A stretch of 64,000 nt of DNA from Plantago ovata. Taxonomy: Eukaryota > Streptophyta > Magnoliopsida > Lamiales > Plantaginaceae. The notes under the pieces are model-generated. The model was not told where the DNA came from. It saw only the letters and a list, made by a program, of their open reading frames with translations, and did no database searches. The stretch lies in contig CM051455.1 of NCBI GenBank assembly GCA_028274465.1, positions 67,601,677-67,665,676 of the forward strand. The letters are read 5' to 3'. Both the position numbers and the translations under genes were made by a program. Positions 11,380-22,045 of the stretch are shown here, piece by piece. Within the stretch, counting starts at the first letter, position 1. Each line of letters opens with the position of its first letter.

Positions 11380-13252
11380 GACTCGTGTGTTCCGCTAGTG
11401 GTTTCCCTTGATGTTCAATCCTACAAGTTAGGAAGGATCCTCGTCGATACCGGATGTTCGGCTAATTTGATCTTCACGGGAACCTTGGAGGATGCAAATG
11501 AATCCAAGAGAAGGTCTTAAAGAAGTGAGGAGTGCTCTGGTAGGCTTTGGAGGACAACCTATCATGCCACTCGGAATGATCAACTTGACGATATCAATGG
11601 GAAGTGCTCCGCGACGAGTAACTCAACATGTTCCCTTTGTGGTCGTCGATATGCCTTTTGATTATTTCGCAGTCTTGGGAAGACCCGACCTCTCTCAATT
11701 CTGAGCCGTAGTGTCTACAGTCCACAACAAGTTGAAGTTCCCCATTCCATTGGGAGTCGGACAAGAAGTAGGAGACATAAGAGAGGCATGGAAATGCTAC
11801 AACATGTCAGCCAAGTTCACTTCCAAGGTTGCCATCGGAGAGACCAACCCGGGTCAATCACTCGAGAGCAACCCCTTTTTCACAATGCTCCTTATCGTTT
11901 TTATACGGTTCGGCGAGTGAAGAAAAAGTCAAAAAATCCAAGTCCGTCACTTATGCGAAGGAAAGCAAATCAAAAGAAAGAGAAGGATACCCTGGTAGGA
12001 GCTGTCAAAGAGCTCGAGGAGTATCAAATCATACCCCCAATACCACAATCTTCCAAGAAGAAGAAATTCTTCGAGGAAAACAAGATTGAAGCAAGAGAAA
12101 CCCTCGAAGAAATCCAAATTGTCAAAGGAAGTGCCGACAAGGTTACCAAAATTGGTACCGAGATGACTACAGAAGTGTGAATGAAACTCATTCAATATTT
12201 GAAAGATAACAAAGACATCTTCGCGTGGAGTACCGAGGACCTAAAGGGGATCGACCTACGGGTAGCGGTTCACCGTCTGAACGTTGACCCGTCGATCACC
12301 CATATTAGAGAAAAGCGAAGAGACTTTAGTGCGGAAGATAATGCCATCATTGAAACGGAAGTCCAAAGACTGCTTAAAGACGGTCACATCAAGGAAGTAA
12401 GATACTCCGACTGGGTTTGCAATGTGGTCCTCGTGGAAAAGGGGCCCGGCAAGTGGAGAATGTGCAATAACTTCACAAGGCTCAACAAGTTTTTCCCGAA
12501 GGATCCCTACCTGCTCCCCCGGATCGACCAACGAGTCGATTCCACTGCTGGATGCGCCCTCTTGAGCTTCATGGATGCATACCAAGGATTCTACCAAGTC
12601 AAAATGGCCAAGGATGATGTACCCAAAATCGCCTTCTTCGCAAACGACAATGTGTATTGCCTCAATGTGATGCCCTTTGGCCTAAAAAATGTCGGGGCGA
12701 CTTACCAAAGGTTGGTCAACAAGATGTTCAAAGAAGAGCTGGGTAAAAACAATGGAAGTATATGTTGATGATATGCAAGTCAAGAGTAAGACCGATGAGC
12801 AACATGTTGGTTACCTAGCAAGATGCTTCTCGATTTTGAGGAAGTATGGCATGAAGCTCAATCTGGCGAAGTGCACCTTTGGAGTTAAAGGTGGGAAGTT
12901 CCTCGGTTACATGGTAACGGAGAGAGGAATAGAAGCAAACCCCGAGAAAATCAAGGCCATCTTTGACTGCCTCAACCCCAATCCATCAATGAGGTACAAC
13001 AATTGGTGGGGAAGTCGATCGTGTTTAGTAGATTCATCTCGAGATCCGCCGAGAAAAATCTCCCATTCTTCAAAGTTTTGAGAAAGAGCAACCACTTCGA
13101 GTGGACGAAAGAATGTGAGGAAGCCTTCGAGAAGCTCAAAGAGTACCTACTCTCTCCTCCACTTTTGTCAAAGCCAATGGAAGGAGAAGTGCTTTACTTG
13201 TACTTGGCAGCAACTGGGGAAGCCATTAGTTCTGTCTTGGTGCGAATTCAGG
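11380..13252 (+). pseudogene. protease and reverse transcriptase part of element I
   Basis: The aspartic protease motif LVDTGCSANLIF lies near 11440-11475. Reverse transcriptase follows from about 12180: WSTEDLKGID, then WRMCNNFTRLNKFFPKDPYL, MDAYQGFYQVKMA, MPFGLKNVGATYQRLVN and the catalytic-box segment VYVDDM near 12760. Order and sequence are of Ty3/gypsy type. The region is interrupted at 13258 by element J. Broken fossil. Confidence 0.85.
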
Positions 13253-13755
13253 GTAACTGTAACGGTACCGGTTTTGAAAACAAAATAATTTCTTGAAAAG
13301 ATAATCCAAAATAACTTTAATAGCAACGGTCGACAATTAATGCCAAAATAATCTGTGGCGCGCACAACGCTAACAGAAACAAGCAAAAATCTCACGATAA
13401 ACTTAGAATTCAAATGAAACAACGAGTGAAGACAGTAAAAAGTTCATCTTATTATTTTGAAATAAAATCCCAAGACACCCCAGACCCTTCCCTCAGTCGC
13501 TGGCATCCTAATCGCGAACATCCTCAGCAGTATCTGGAAGGAAGGAATTTTGAAAACAAGAGAGTGTGAGATAAAGGATCTCAGTGAGGTTCTAAGTTAA
13601 AAACAGAAAGTAAACAGTTTTGAAATCGAAATCCTTTTCAGAAAAACAAACAAACAAAACAGTCACATAACAGAATAACAGAACAAATAAGTTGAAGACC
13701 GTTGGTGCAGCCCGCCTTATTGCTCCTACTCTCACAGGTCCCAAGATCGAAACTT

Positions 13756-13768
13756 GGCTCTGATACCA
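13756..13768 (-). other. primer binding site of element J
   Basis: The minus strand reads TGGTATCAGAGCC directly inside the LTR, complementary to initiator tRNA-Met. Confidence 0.75.
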
Positions 13769-14831
13769 ACTATAACGGTACCGGTTTTGAAAACAAAATA
13801 ATTTCTTGAAAAAGAAAATCCAAAATAACTTTAATAGCAACGGTCGGCAATTAATGCCAAATTAATCTTTGGCGCGCACAGCGCTAACAGAAACAAGCAA
13901 AAATCCAACGATAAACTTAGAATTCAAATGAAACAACGAGTGAAGACAGTAAAAAGTTCATCTTCTTATTTTGAAATAAAATCCCAAGACACCCCAGACC
14001 CTTCTCTCAGTCGCTGGCATCCTAATCGCGAACATCCTCAGCAGTATCTGGAAGGAAGGAATTTTGAAAACAAGAGAGTGTGAGATAAAAGATCCGAGTG
14101 AGGTTCTAAGTTAAAAACTAATAGTAAACAGTTTTGAAATCGAAATCCTTTTCAGAAAAACAAACAAACAGAACAGTCACATAACAGAATAACAGAACAG
14201 ATAAGTTGAAGACCGTTGGTGCAACCCGCCTTATTGCTCCTACTCCCAGAATGCCCTTATAACTCCCTCCATAGGGTGCACAACTCCGGACAGAAACAGA
14301 AACCCCCGTGTACTTTGGGGAAACAGAACCTACGACCCTAATAGACCTCAGCGACTTCTGCCTCGCGCCTAAAAGGGAATAGACTAGGCAATAATTAAGC
14401 AAACCCGATAGTCCTCTACTACCCAAGCCTACCTAATTACAACCTAATCGACCGGTCACACAAAAACAGAACAGATACAGAACAACAGATACAGGTAACC
14501 AACACCGAGAGGTGTTCCTGCAGAAAAGTCAGTCCAGAACAGAGTAGCATTAAACAGAAAAGTAAATAGTCATACTTAGGACTTAAATACTTTTACGCGG
14601 AAGCATACAGTAAAACAGTATAAGTAATAGTAGGTACAAGTTGTCACATATCCTTCCTGTTTTTCGCAAATAATAGGTTTAAGGGTGAACACTCACCTTA
14701 ACTTGCGAGCAAAAGATCTCCAACGAGTAATGAGCTTACGGGTTATCGAACAACGAAGAACCTAAAAAGAAAGTACTAAATACACTTTAGAAGTCGAACG
14801 GACGGAAGGAAAAAGGTTGAAAAAGAAGTGG

Positions 14832-14903
14832 TAAAGACGGGGTTCGAACTCGGGACCTCTAAGTTAGTCAAGCAAGAACCTAACCAACTAGGCTAGCAAG
14901 TCA
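14832..14903 (-). other. tRNA-like A and B boxes within the J LTR
   Basis: On the minus strand an A-box-like TAGCCTAGTTGG (14895-14884) is followed 32 bases later by a B-box-like GAGTTCGAACC (14851-14841). This is the layout of a tRNA or tRNA-derived SINE head. The arms do not pair well enough to call a tRNA gene. Confidence 0.35.
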
Positions 14904-15574
14904 AGTCATTACTAACTTACAAAAACAGAAACTAAGTTGAAACATTTTCAGAAACTCTTTCGGTTTTTCAGATTCTGGAAATTACCAAAATACCCTTAGT
15001 GGTAATTTGCAAAAAGATCCTTTTCAAAATCAGAAAGTTCAAACCAAAACCAGAAGTTACCAAACATACTTAACAGTCCTCACAGAATAAAATGGTTTAC
15101 GACAAAGTCCTCCGTCAGTCAACTACGGTCAAAGGTAAAATTGCAAAAAGGTCCTTTAGGTTTTCAGACTTTCCAAATCAGTCCACAAAGTTCAAATCAA
15201 TAACATTAAAGTCCGACTCAGTCCTTTTCAAAATCAACAGCAAACTACGGTCAATATACGAGGTCAACAACCAACACAGGTCCAACAACAGTAACAACAA
15301 CTAACAAATCCTAAGTCCCGGTTATCAGTTCGAATCAAAATAACATGGCCAGAATAAACAAGGGTAAATCGGTCCAAGGGTAAAAAGTCCAAAACAGAAT
15401 ATGGATTCCGAATCGAAAGAACAGTAAAGGATTCGAGATTTACCTTCGAATCGCAAAAGAGGGTTGAATCAATCTGCAATTCGAATGTAAACAAAAGGAA
15501 AAGAAATTAAAACAAATTCAAATCGAGATTGAATCCATTCGAAACCGACAAGGACAGAACGAACAGTGGCCACT

Positions 15575-15925
15575 TACGATCGGAATCGGAATCAACGGAC
15601 GGAAGGATCGACGGCGTCGATCGAAATGGCGATCGAACGGATCGGGAACAGCGGCGGCGGCGGCGAAATCGGTCAAGCGGCGCGGATCGGATCGAATAAC
15701 ACGGCGGATCGAGGCGGTGTGCGGCACAGACGGACAGCGTGGCACGGACGGACGGCGCGGCTCAGAAACGGGCGACTGGAACGGACAGAATTGCGCGGCG
15801 CGAGCAACAAACGGCGGCGGCGAACGGAACTGATCGATCGATCTTAGCGGCGCGGCGACGGCGGAAGGCGCGGCGGCTCGGTGCGGCGAGGACTACGGCG
15901 GCGGCAATGGACGGAGTCAGGCGGA
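15575..15925 (-). other. GC-rich CGG/GATCG block in the J LTR
   Basis: About 350 bases of strongly GC-rich sequence with CGGCGG runs and repeated GATCG words, in an otherwise AT-rich window. It is bordered by a CT-rich tract. Overlapping open frames here have simple-repeat composition and are not believed to be genes. Confidence 0.7.
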
Positions 15926-16298
15926 GCAGCAGCAGCAAAGAATTTCTTCTTCCTCTCTCTTTTTCTCTTCCTCTCTTTCTTTTCTCTTTCTCTTGTGTTT
16001 CGTTTGGAGGCAAACGAATGAGGAGATGGGAGGAGTATCAAACAAGGTTTAGGGTTTGGTTACTAATGGGCCGGTCAACAGGCCTTTGACTGGGCTAAAG
16101 AATTGGGCCAAAGAGATCAGAAAGTCCAGTCTTCCAACTTGATCCAAACGAAACGAAACGAATTAGCTTACGCGAAATTAATTAAATAATTATCGAATAA
16201 ATAATTTACTCTGATAATTAATTAACTAAAATTAAATAATTAAATAATTAAATAATAAATAAATAAATAATAAAAAAAAGACGGGGTGTTACAGTAAC

Positions 16299-17240
16299 GA
16301 TCACTTGCCCATCTACTACTTAAGCAAAGTACTCGCTGGAGCTGAAACACGCTACATGGATATCGAGAGGCTATCCTTCGCTCTAGTCTATACGGCGAGG
16401 AGACTGAAGCCTTACTTTGGAGCGCACAAGGTTGTGGTCTTGACGAAGCAACCTCTCAAGCAAGTCCTCAGAAAACCCGAGAACTCGGGAAGGCTAGCAA
16501 GATGGGCAATAGAACTAAGCGAGTATGATATTGACTATCAAGCACCTCTGGCCAAGAAAGCCCAAGTCATCGCCGATTTCCTCGTAGAGTATCCCTCCAA
16601 GGGAGCTTCAGAGGAAAACCCTCCCGAGACACAAAGTGTCATGATGATGGTCGAGGAGCGACTACGACAGAATAACCCAATGCAAGCTCCCGAGGATGCT
16701 TTAAAAGAACTCAAAGAGATGTCCCACACAAAAAGAAAAAGGCATGAAGTGTTCCTAGCAGAAAAAGCCGAGGAGCCTAAGGGTATGGAGATCGTCTCTT
16801 CAAAACCCAAGGAGCTCGCTAACCATGGAGACGTCTGGATTCTTCACGTGGATGGATCTTCTTCCGGAAAAAATGGCGGGATAGGAATATACTTCAAGAG
16901 TCCAGGAGGAACCGAATTCGAGTACGCTGTTACTCTCAGTTTTCCAGTCTTCAACAATGAAGCTGAGTATGAAGCTATCCTCATCGCTCTACGTATGGCA
17001 AAAGCACTGGAAGTGAAGAAGCTACATCTCTTCACTAACTCTCAATTTGCCGAAAAAAAAATCTCGGGAAATTTCAAAACCAAGACGGACTCACTGGCCG
17101 AATACAAGAGCGCCATCACGGAGGAAATCCAAAAGTTCGAAAGTTGTGAAATTGAGAAATTCTCAAAAGATCTCAATCAAAGGGCTGATGCATTATCAAA
17201 ATATGCTTCGGCTTCCGGAGGAGTGGATACTCGGAATGTG
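16299..17240 (+). pseudogene. RNase H and archaeal-type RNase H of element I
   Basis: After element J the Gypsy polyprotein resumes. First comes the RT-linked RNase H (YYLSKVLAGAETRYMDIERL, then FGAHKVVVLTKQPLKQVL and ADFLVEYP). Next is a second RNase H: ILHVDGSSSGKNGGIGIYF, NNEAEYEAILIALRMA, LFTNSQ and NQRADALSKYAS, giving the D-E-D pattern of RVT_3-type enzymes. A second RNase H domain is characteristic of the Tat lineage. Fossil part. Confidence 0.85.
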
Positions 17241-17379
17241 ATACTTATGAGAATCAATGCATCATCCCTATTGTCATCAAATCCAAACGTCTTGGCAATT
17301 GACACTCAGCCGAGTTGGATGCAAGAGATCGCTATCCATCTCATGAACGGTAGCCTTCCTCGTGATAAGGCTGAAGCAA

Positions 17380-18533
17380 GAAAATCAAAGGAAAGGCAGG
17401 TCGTTACATCATGCAAGGAGACTACTTGTACAAGAGATCCTTCGAGGGAGTCTACTTGAGATGCGTCACCGAACAATAAGTGCAAAAGCTTTTGGGAGAA
17501 ATGCACAGAGGAAGTTGCGGAGACCATGCCGGAGGAAGAACCCTCGCGCAAAAAATCATCCGCCAAGGATACTACTGGCCCACTGTTCGTGAAGATGCTA
17601 CCCGATTTGTGAGAAAGTACGAGGAGTGTCAATTGCACGCCAATTTGATCAATGTCCCGTCGAAACCTCTCATGCCCATTGCCCTCACTTGCCCTTTCGA
17701 CATATGGGGCATCGACATAGTCAGTCCTTTCCCGAGAGACACGGGTCAAAGAAATTCATCATAGTTGCGGTTGAATACTTTAGCAAGTGGGCAGAGGTTG
17801 AGGCAGTGTCTACTATCACTGAACAAAGAGTGATGAACTTTGTATGGAGAAACATCATGTGTCGATTTGGCTTACCAAGAGTCCTCATCTCGGATAATGG
17901 TGCTCAATTCTGTGGAAGATTCAATGAATGGTGCAAGGAAATGAAGATTGAGAGGAGGTACACCTCAGCAGGACATCCTCAATCCAATGGGCAAACAGAG
18001 GCAGTCAACAAAATCTTCGTCAACAACTTGCAAAAGAGGTTCGCCACCAACAAGGATTGGGTCGATGAGCTATGGAGTGGTATGGGCATACCGCACAACT
18101 TCAAAAACAGCTACAAGAGAGACTCCCTTCTCGCTAGTTTATGGTTCTGAAGCAGTCATACCAGCAGAAGTGGCGGTAGAAACCCTCATGATCCAAGGGT
18201 ATCAACCCAAGGACAATCATACCGAGAGGCTCTTCGATCTGGAGACAATAAGTGAAGCGAGAACCACCACCCTGGCCATCATCCTCAGATACCAAGCACT
18301 GATCGCGAAGACCTACAACAAGGGTGTAAAGGAAAGAGACTTCCAAGTAGGAGACTTAGTACACCGGAGAGTGGGAATCCTGGGCAGAGTTAGGAAGATG
18401 CAACCCAACTAGGAAGGCCCCTACAAGATAGTTGAAGCAAGATCCAATGGAAGTTATCGTCTCCAAGACATGGAGGGAAGAGTATTGAAGAACCCATCGA
18501 ATACTTCCAACCTCCAGAGGTTCTACGCTTGAG
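17380..18533 (+). pseudogene. integrase of Gypsy element I
   Basis: The zinc-binding N-terminal domain is recognisable (MHRGSCGDHAGGRTLAQKI, then GYYWPTV and CQLHAN). The catalytic core follows with WGIDIVSPFP, LISDNGAQFCG and SAGHPQSNGQTEAVNK, placing the D, D and E residues. The reading ends with NTSNLQRFYA at 18533, the usual Tat integrase end. It would insert the DNA copy. Broken fossil. Confidence 0.85.
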
Positions 18534-18537
18534 TTGT

Positions 18538-19390
18538 TTAACGAACAAGCTTTTTGAAGAGCTCTTGTGAAAGGCCCCAAGATCGAGAAGGATTCCTCAC
18601 GAGCTTGTGCGAGAGGTACCCTCCTGTTTTATGGTTCAAGTTGTATGATTCAAAAAACGTTGTATGAAAGCTGGCCGAGAAGCCCCCGTTGATATCCCAC
18701 GTTGATATGTCCCTACGCGACTCCATACAAGATAGCCTAACCCTCTTGGATAGAGGATTCTTGGATATGCTTGTTCGCTTCTGACTTGAACTCCTATGGT
18801 GCTGCTCTTGGGTTCCGCGTTCCTTTGATCTAGAAACTTTCTTTGAGGTCCGTCTACTATCCGTTCGGCGTCCATGCTTCCTCCGACGGGAGTCACTAGG
18901 CGCAACCCATCCTTGGCTGGACGGCATCTCCGTCTGTTCGTCTAGCGCTTCGTCATAAACCGGTTCATCATCTGATAATATCGTGACCAACTTCCGTTGC
19001 TGCTCCTTGCCTGCCGCATCCTCCTCTGCTGACACTGGTTTTTTTTTTTGGAATTTCCTTAGCCCTCGTTGGTAGTTGCTCTGTTTCATTTTGAAGAGCA
19101 CGGGCTTCTTGTGAGGCCGTAGGAGCTGGCAAATTCAAGTCCCAGTAACCGATGAGTTGCTCTGCTAATCTAGCTAATGATTCCTGGTCTTCTGGAATCG
19201 TTAACCCTGTAATATCGACCCGTTTTTTCCCCTTATCCATTGGATTGGTTTCAGGGACATGCTTCGTCGAGTTCGAGGAATCGTCTGGGCTCGTGGGTTC
19301 TCCATCTCTAAGCATCGTCGGCTTTGCTAGTTGTGAAGGCACTTTTATTTGAAGACCGGTGGTCAAGGGTCCCATCTCCTTGGCATATCT
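18538..19390 (-). pseudogene. gag-like minus-strand ORF (element K), main part
   Basis: A charged, low-complexity protein read on the minus strand: MGPLTTGLQIKVPSQLAKP, then ESLARLAEQLIGYWDLN, an acidic stretch TILSDDEPVYDEAL, and an Arg/Ser/Lys-rich stretch near 18790-18880. Plant Gypsy gag proteins often begin this way. Its upstream end at 20593-20627 lies beyond the Pack-MULE. Alternatively it is the antisense ORF that some Tat elements (Grande, Retand) carry downstream of pol. I cannot choose with confidence. Fossil. Confidence 0.45.
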
Positions 19391-19640
19391 GGTAGCTGCA
19401 GGGTTAATTGCAGTTTTGGTCCCTTATCTCGCCGTCCGCCGCGTATTTGGTCCTTTTTTTTTATACATTTCAAATACGGTCCCTATTTTCCCTAAAAATT
19501 TCTCCAGCCTACTTGTCAGCTTATGTGGCTATGACATGGGCGAATTGGATCAACAGGCGAACTAAGGAACCAACGAACTAACAAAACGAACTAGTTGCTA
19601 TATATAGCTTCATCCAAATCGTTCCCAAATTAGATTAACC

Positions 19641-20395
19641 CTAAACCCCCAAATCGTGAGCGGTAGTCTGGAGCTCGGCGACGACAGCGGTAGATCCGAC
19701 GGCGTCACGTGCCGGAGTCTGGAGCTCGCAGCGGCAGTTGGGCGGTCCAAAGCCGTTCAATCCAATGACCTCCTTGTCCATCCGACTGAAGCTTCGCTCC
19801 ATGACGGCTTTCCACCAAGCAACTAGCTCTTCGTCTGCACGCTTCTCCTTGGCCACCTCTTCTCTCAACAGCTGGTGCATTCTCTCTCTGCACCTCATCG
19901 CCACCTGCACAATTACCAAATCGACCAAACACTTAGCAACTAATTAATTAGGTAAGTAAGTAATTAATTAACTAACCAACTAATTAATTAATTAATTATT
20001 CGATATTAGTAAATAAAATAGAAACGTACGTGAGAGCAGCCATGGCCATCGAAGACGCTGTAATAGTGAAGGTCGGTCTTCGAGGCGGCATCGGAAACAC
20101 CGTTCTGCCTTTGACAGAACGAAGGATGAACAGCGACAGCGTCCTCCATGTCGCTACGGCGACCGCAAACAGAAGCGACGCCATATTTAGGCAAAATCAC
20201 AACGGAAACGTCGTCGTTTCTCGCAGGATTGCCCCTAATCGGAACCGAATTGCCGCTAGCAGCAACAACGGCCTGCATTTCAACCCGATCCGGTTGTTGT
20301 TGTTGTTCATTCTTCACAACGGAATTCTCCACCGCCGGATTGTTATTGTGTTTGGCGTGTGTTTCCTTGCCATTTGGAGCCCGGCTGGAGGTCAT
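19641..20395 (-). pseudogene. captured clade A PP2C phosphatase fragment (two exons, one intron)
   Basis: Exon 1 (20395-20031) encodes PKYGVASVCGRRSDMEDAV and YYSVFDGHGCSH. A 126-base GT-AG intron follows (20030-19905), then exon 2 (from 19904) with VAMRCRERMHQLLREEVA, ERSFSRMDKEV and CRCELQTP then DAVGSTAVVA. These are hallmark motifs of clade A type 2C protein phosphatases (ABI/HAB/AHG/HAI), which bind Mg2+/Mn2+ and dephosphorylate SnRK2 kinases in abscisic acid signalling. Only the first ~40% of the domain is present. After VVA the frame runs into ELQTTAHDLGV, a partial local repeat of the preceding bases, and stops. The catalytic domain is incomplete, so no phosphatase activity is expected. 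Confidence 0.85.
19905..20030 (-). other. retained intron of the captured PP2C fragment
   Basis: The minus-strand donor is CAC|GTACGT and the acceptor TTGTGCAG|GTGGCG. The frame is kept in phase 0 across it (GHGCSH then VAMRC). A TTAA-repeat tract fills the middle. Intron retention shows capture from genomic DNA, not from an mRNA copy. Confidence 0.8.
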
Positions 20396-20592
20396 AATTC
20401 GTGACTAGGATGGCTGGTTAATAGGTGGCAAGGTGGTATATATTAGTTCTTGGTGTATTGCTTAGTTCTTGCCAAAATGCCGGTTTATACGCAGAAAGAG
20501 GACTGAGATCGCACAGTTCGGCTAGAGCGGGACTATTTCCGCCGTGGACGTCGAGATAAGGGACCAAAAGTGCTTTTAACCCGGTAGCTACA

Positions 20593-20627
20593 CTAGTACT
20601 GGCTTTACTCTTCTTTGCAGGTGCCAC
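20593..20627 (-). pseudogene. short N-terminal piece of the element K ORF beyond the Pack-MULE
   Basis: A start codon and the residues MAPAKKSKASTSVA lie just outside the Pack-MULE on the minus strand, in line with the K ORF on the other side. Basic gag-like start. Fossil. Confidence 0.4.
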
Positions 20628-21063
20628 GTAAAATAGCCTTATTTTGGATTGAAGTTTATATATTGGTATTTTATGATAGTATAATATGTTTTAATTTTAT
20701 ATATATTTAAATATTTTTTATTTATCATTTCACAAGTAAATTTCAAACTATATACACCATTCGTCCACCAAGAAGCTTGTCATATTGATTTTTTATCAAC
20801 AATTTAAGATTATTGTATTATACACTTTAATGATGAATAAATAAATAAAAAATATTGGATATTATTTAAATGTATAATGGATAAAGAATGAATAAACTAA
20901 GGGTCCGTAACTTTTTAGGGGTCCCATATCGTCTGTAATTACAAAATAGGCATTGTTAGTTCAACACTTACATTTTAGGCCACGACTTTTGAAGAAACTA
21001 AGATAGTGTAGCATATTGGATTTTGAAACATCCAAACACCCCCTAAGGCTGAGGCCTAAAATG
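20628..21063. other. AT-rich sequence without recognised genes
   Basis: AT-rich, with several TTTATAT/TAAATA runs. A GGCCTAAAATG word near its right end recurs at about 21393 and 21509. No coding frame or transposon end is convincing. Confidence 0.5.
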
Positions 21064-21065
21064 TA

Positions 21066-21324
21066 CTTCCTCCGGTCACTTTGAAGAACACCACTTTGTT
21101 TTGTTGATTTGTTTGATATCCGGTTTAATCTTAAATTAATCATAATTCATAGTGAAAAAAACAATTTAAAAAATTATATTATGAAAATATAAGAAGTATA
21201 CTTTCATAATATAATTTTTAAAATTATTTGTTCATGATGAATTATAATTAATTTCAGGTCAAACCGAACATCACAAAAGTCAACAAAATGAAGAAATGGG
21301 GTTCTTGCAAGTTACCCGAGGAAG
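21066..21324. mobile_element. Stowaway-like MITE
   Basis: 259 bp with long imperfect terminal inverted repeats: left CTTCCTCCGGTCACTTTG, right (reverse complement) CTTCCTCGGGTAACTTGC. Pairing continues for about 90 bases to ATTATAATTCAT. It is flanked by TA on both sides (21064-21065, 21325-21326). This fits Tc1/mariner-derived Stowaway elements (TA target, CTCCCTCCGT-like ends). No coding capacity. Confidence 0.8.
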
Positions 21325-21451
21325 TAATTGATTTTTTAACACAAAATGCATTGAAATTTTGTTACCACAATAATTTAAAAAAGTAACAGTTTGGCCTAAA
21401 ATGTAATTGAATTTCAATGGAAAAAAAAAAGTCACAATTAAAAAAAAAAAA

Positions 21452-21552
21452 AAACTAGCCGTTATGGATCAAAACTAGCCGTTGCAATTCAAAACAACTA
21501 GCCGTTATGGCCTAAAATGTAATTGACTTTATCGATTAAAACTAGTCGTTGG
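21452..21552. repeat. short ACTAGCCGTT repeats
   Basis: ACTAGCCGTT occurs three times, plus one ACTAGTCGTT, within 100 bases, followed by a TATATATACG box near 21575. I recall similar runs upstream of plant PIF/Harbinger-type transposons, but no transposase or clear ends are here. Confidence 0.5.
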
Positions 21553-21985
21553 AGCCCCTTTTCATGTCTATATATACGTGTTCCAACTTCATTTTTTTTC
21601 ATTTTTCACAAGTTATGACACTACAAAAAAATTGGGTAGCGCCAACTTGAAATTCAGTTGTTTTCTGTTGGTGTTTATTTTTTACTGTTGGGGAAAAATA
21701 AAAACAGTATTGAATATTGGGTAAACTTTTCTAACCTCCACAATATGATGATAAATAGCTATCAACCACATCTTTAATCTACTTCTACTAAATAGGAAGC
21801 AACAAACCATTTGAGGCTCCACAATGAGCAATGCTTTACCTCCTCAATGGTTAAAAATACTCAAATCTTGAAAGCTGATTGGTTAAAAATCAATCTGATG
21901 TGGAACTTTATTTATTTGTGATTGGTCAAAAATAAATTCAGCATAACTAATCAACTCTATTTAAATAATATATAACTCTCATATT
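21553..21985. other. non-coding stretch, unassigned
   Basis: No credible reading frame. A CACTACAAAAAAA word at 21619 resembles a CACTA element end but has no partner in the next few hundred bases. The stretch ends at the poly-T tail of the LINE. Confidence 0.4.
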
Positions 21986-22045
21986 TTAATTTTTTTGTTT
22001 TTTTTATTAGAAGAAAACTGATTTCATTAAATCAAGTAGAATATA

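Larger units (their letters stand above)
13258..16293 (-). mobile_element. reduced Tekay/Del-like Gypsy element J
   Basis: It is flanked by the 5-bp duplication GTAAC (13253-13257 and 16294-16298). On the minus strand it starts TGTAACACCCC, has one full LTR (16293 down to 13771), an initiator tRNA-Met primer site, about 40 bases of interior, and then a second LTR portion (about 13733 down to 13258). It has no coding part. TGTAACACCC starts and a TTGGTATCAGAGCC site are usual for Tekay/Del chromoviruses; that assignment is inference. The two copies of the shared LTR part differ at only a few percent of sites, so it is moderately young. Confidence 0.75.
13771..16293 (-). repeat. full LTR of element J (2.5 kb)
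   Basis: A long LTR, from its promoter-distal end (minus-strand start TGTAACACCCCGTC) to GGTACCGTTA before the primer site. It contains an AT-rich ATTA/TAAA tract (16160-16285), a pyrimidine tract (15945-15995 on the plus strand), a GC-rich block and a tRNA-like box pair. The partner portion is 13258-13733. Confidence 0.75.
8432..18533 (+). mobile_element. Ty3/gypsy Tat-lineage element I
   Basis: Plus-strand parts in order: LTR (8432-9252), primer site, gag, aspartic protease, reverse transcriptase, RNase H, a second (archaeal-type) RNase H and integrase. The dual RNase H is the known signature of the Tat (Retand/Ogre/Grande) branch. No second LTR is seen in the window, so LTR divergence cannot date it. 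Element J sits inside the RT/RNase H part. Broken, with several breaks. Confidence 0.85.
19401..20582 (-). mobile_element. Pack-MULE carrying a PP2C gene fragment
   Basis: A 1,182-bp element. Its ends are inverted repeats about 43 bp long: the left end begins GGGTTAATTGCAGTTTTGG, the right end (reverse complement) GGGTTAAAAGCACTTTTGG, and both continue TCCCTTATCTCG. It is flanked by GGTAGCTGCA (19391-19400) and GGTAGCTACA (20583-20592), a 10-bp duplication with one mismatch, in the size range of Mutator-like elements. There is no transposase inside; the cargo is two exons of a host phosphatase. It sits inside the gag-like ORF of element K. Confidence 0.75.

Noticed and set aside
15518-16089. 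Several overlapping open frames on both strands with Arg/Ala/Gly-rich products
   Set aside because: They follow from the GC-rich simple-sequence block in the LTR of element J, not from coding selection.
21619-21660. CACTACAAAAAAA word resembling a CACTA transposon end
   Set aside because: No matching inverted end or 3-bp duplication found in the following sequence; the word alone is too common in AT-rich DNA.
21770-21930. Possible Helitron 5' end (TCTACTTCTACTAAATAG) and GATTGGT-rich stretch
   Set aside because: No CTRR end with hairpin and no Rep/helicase coding seen.
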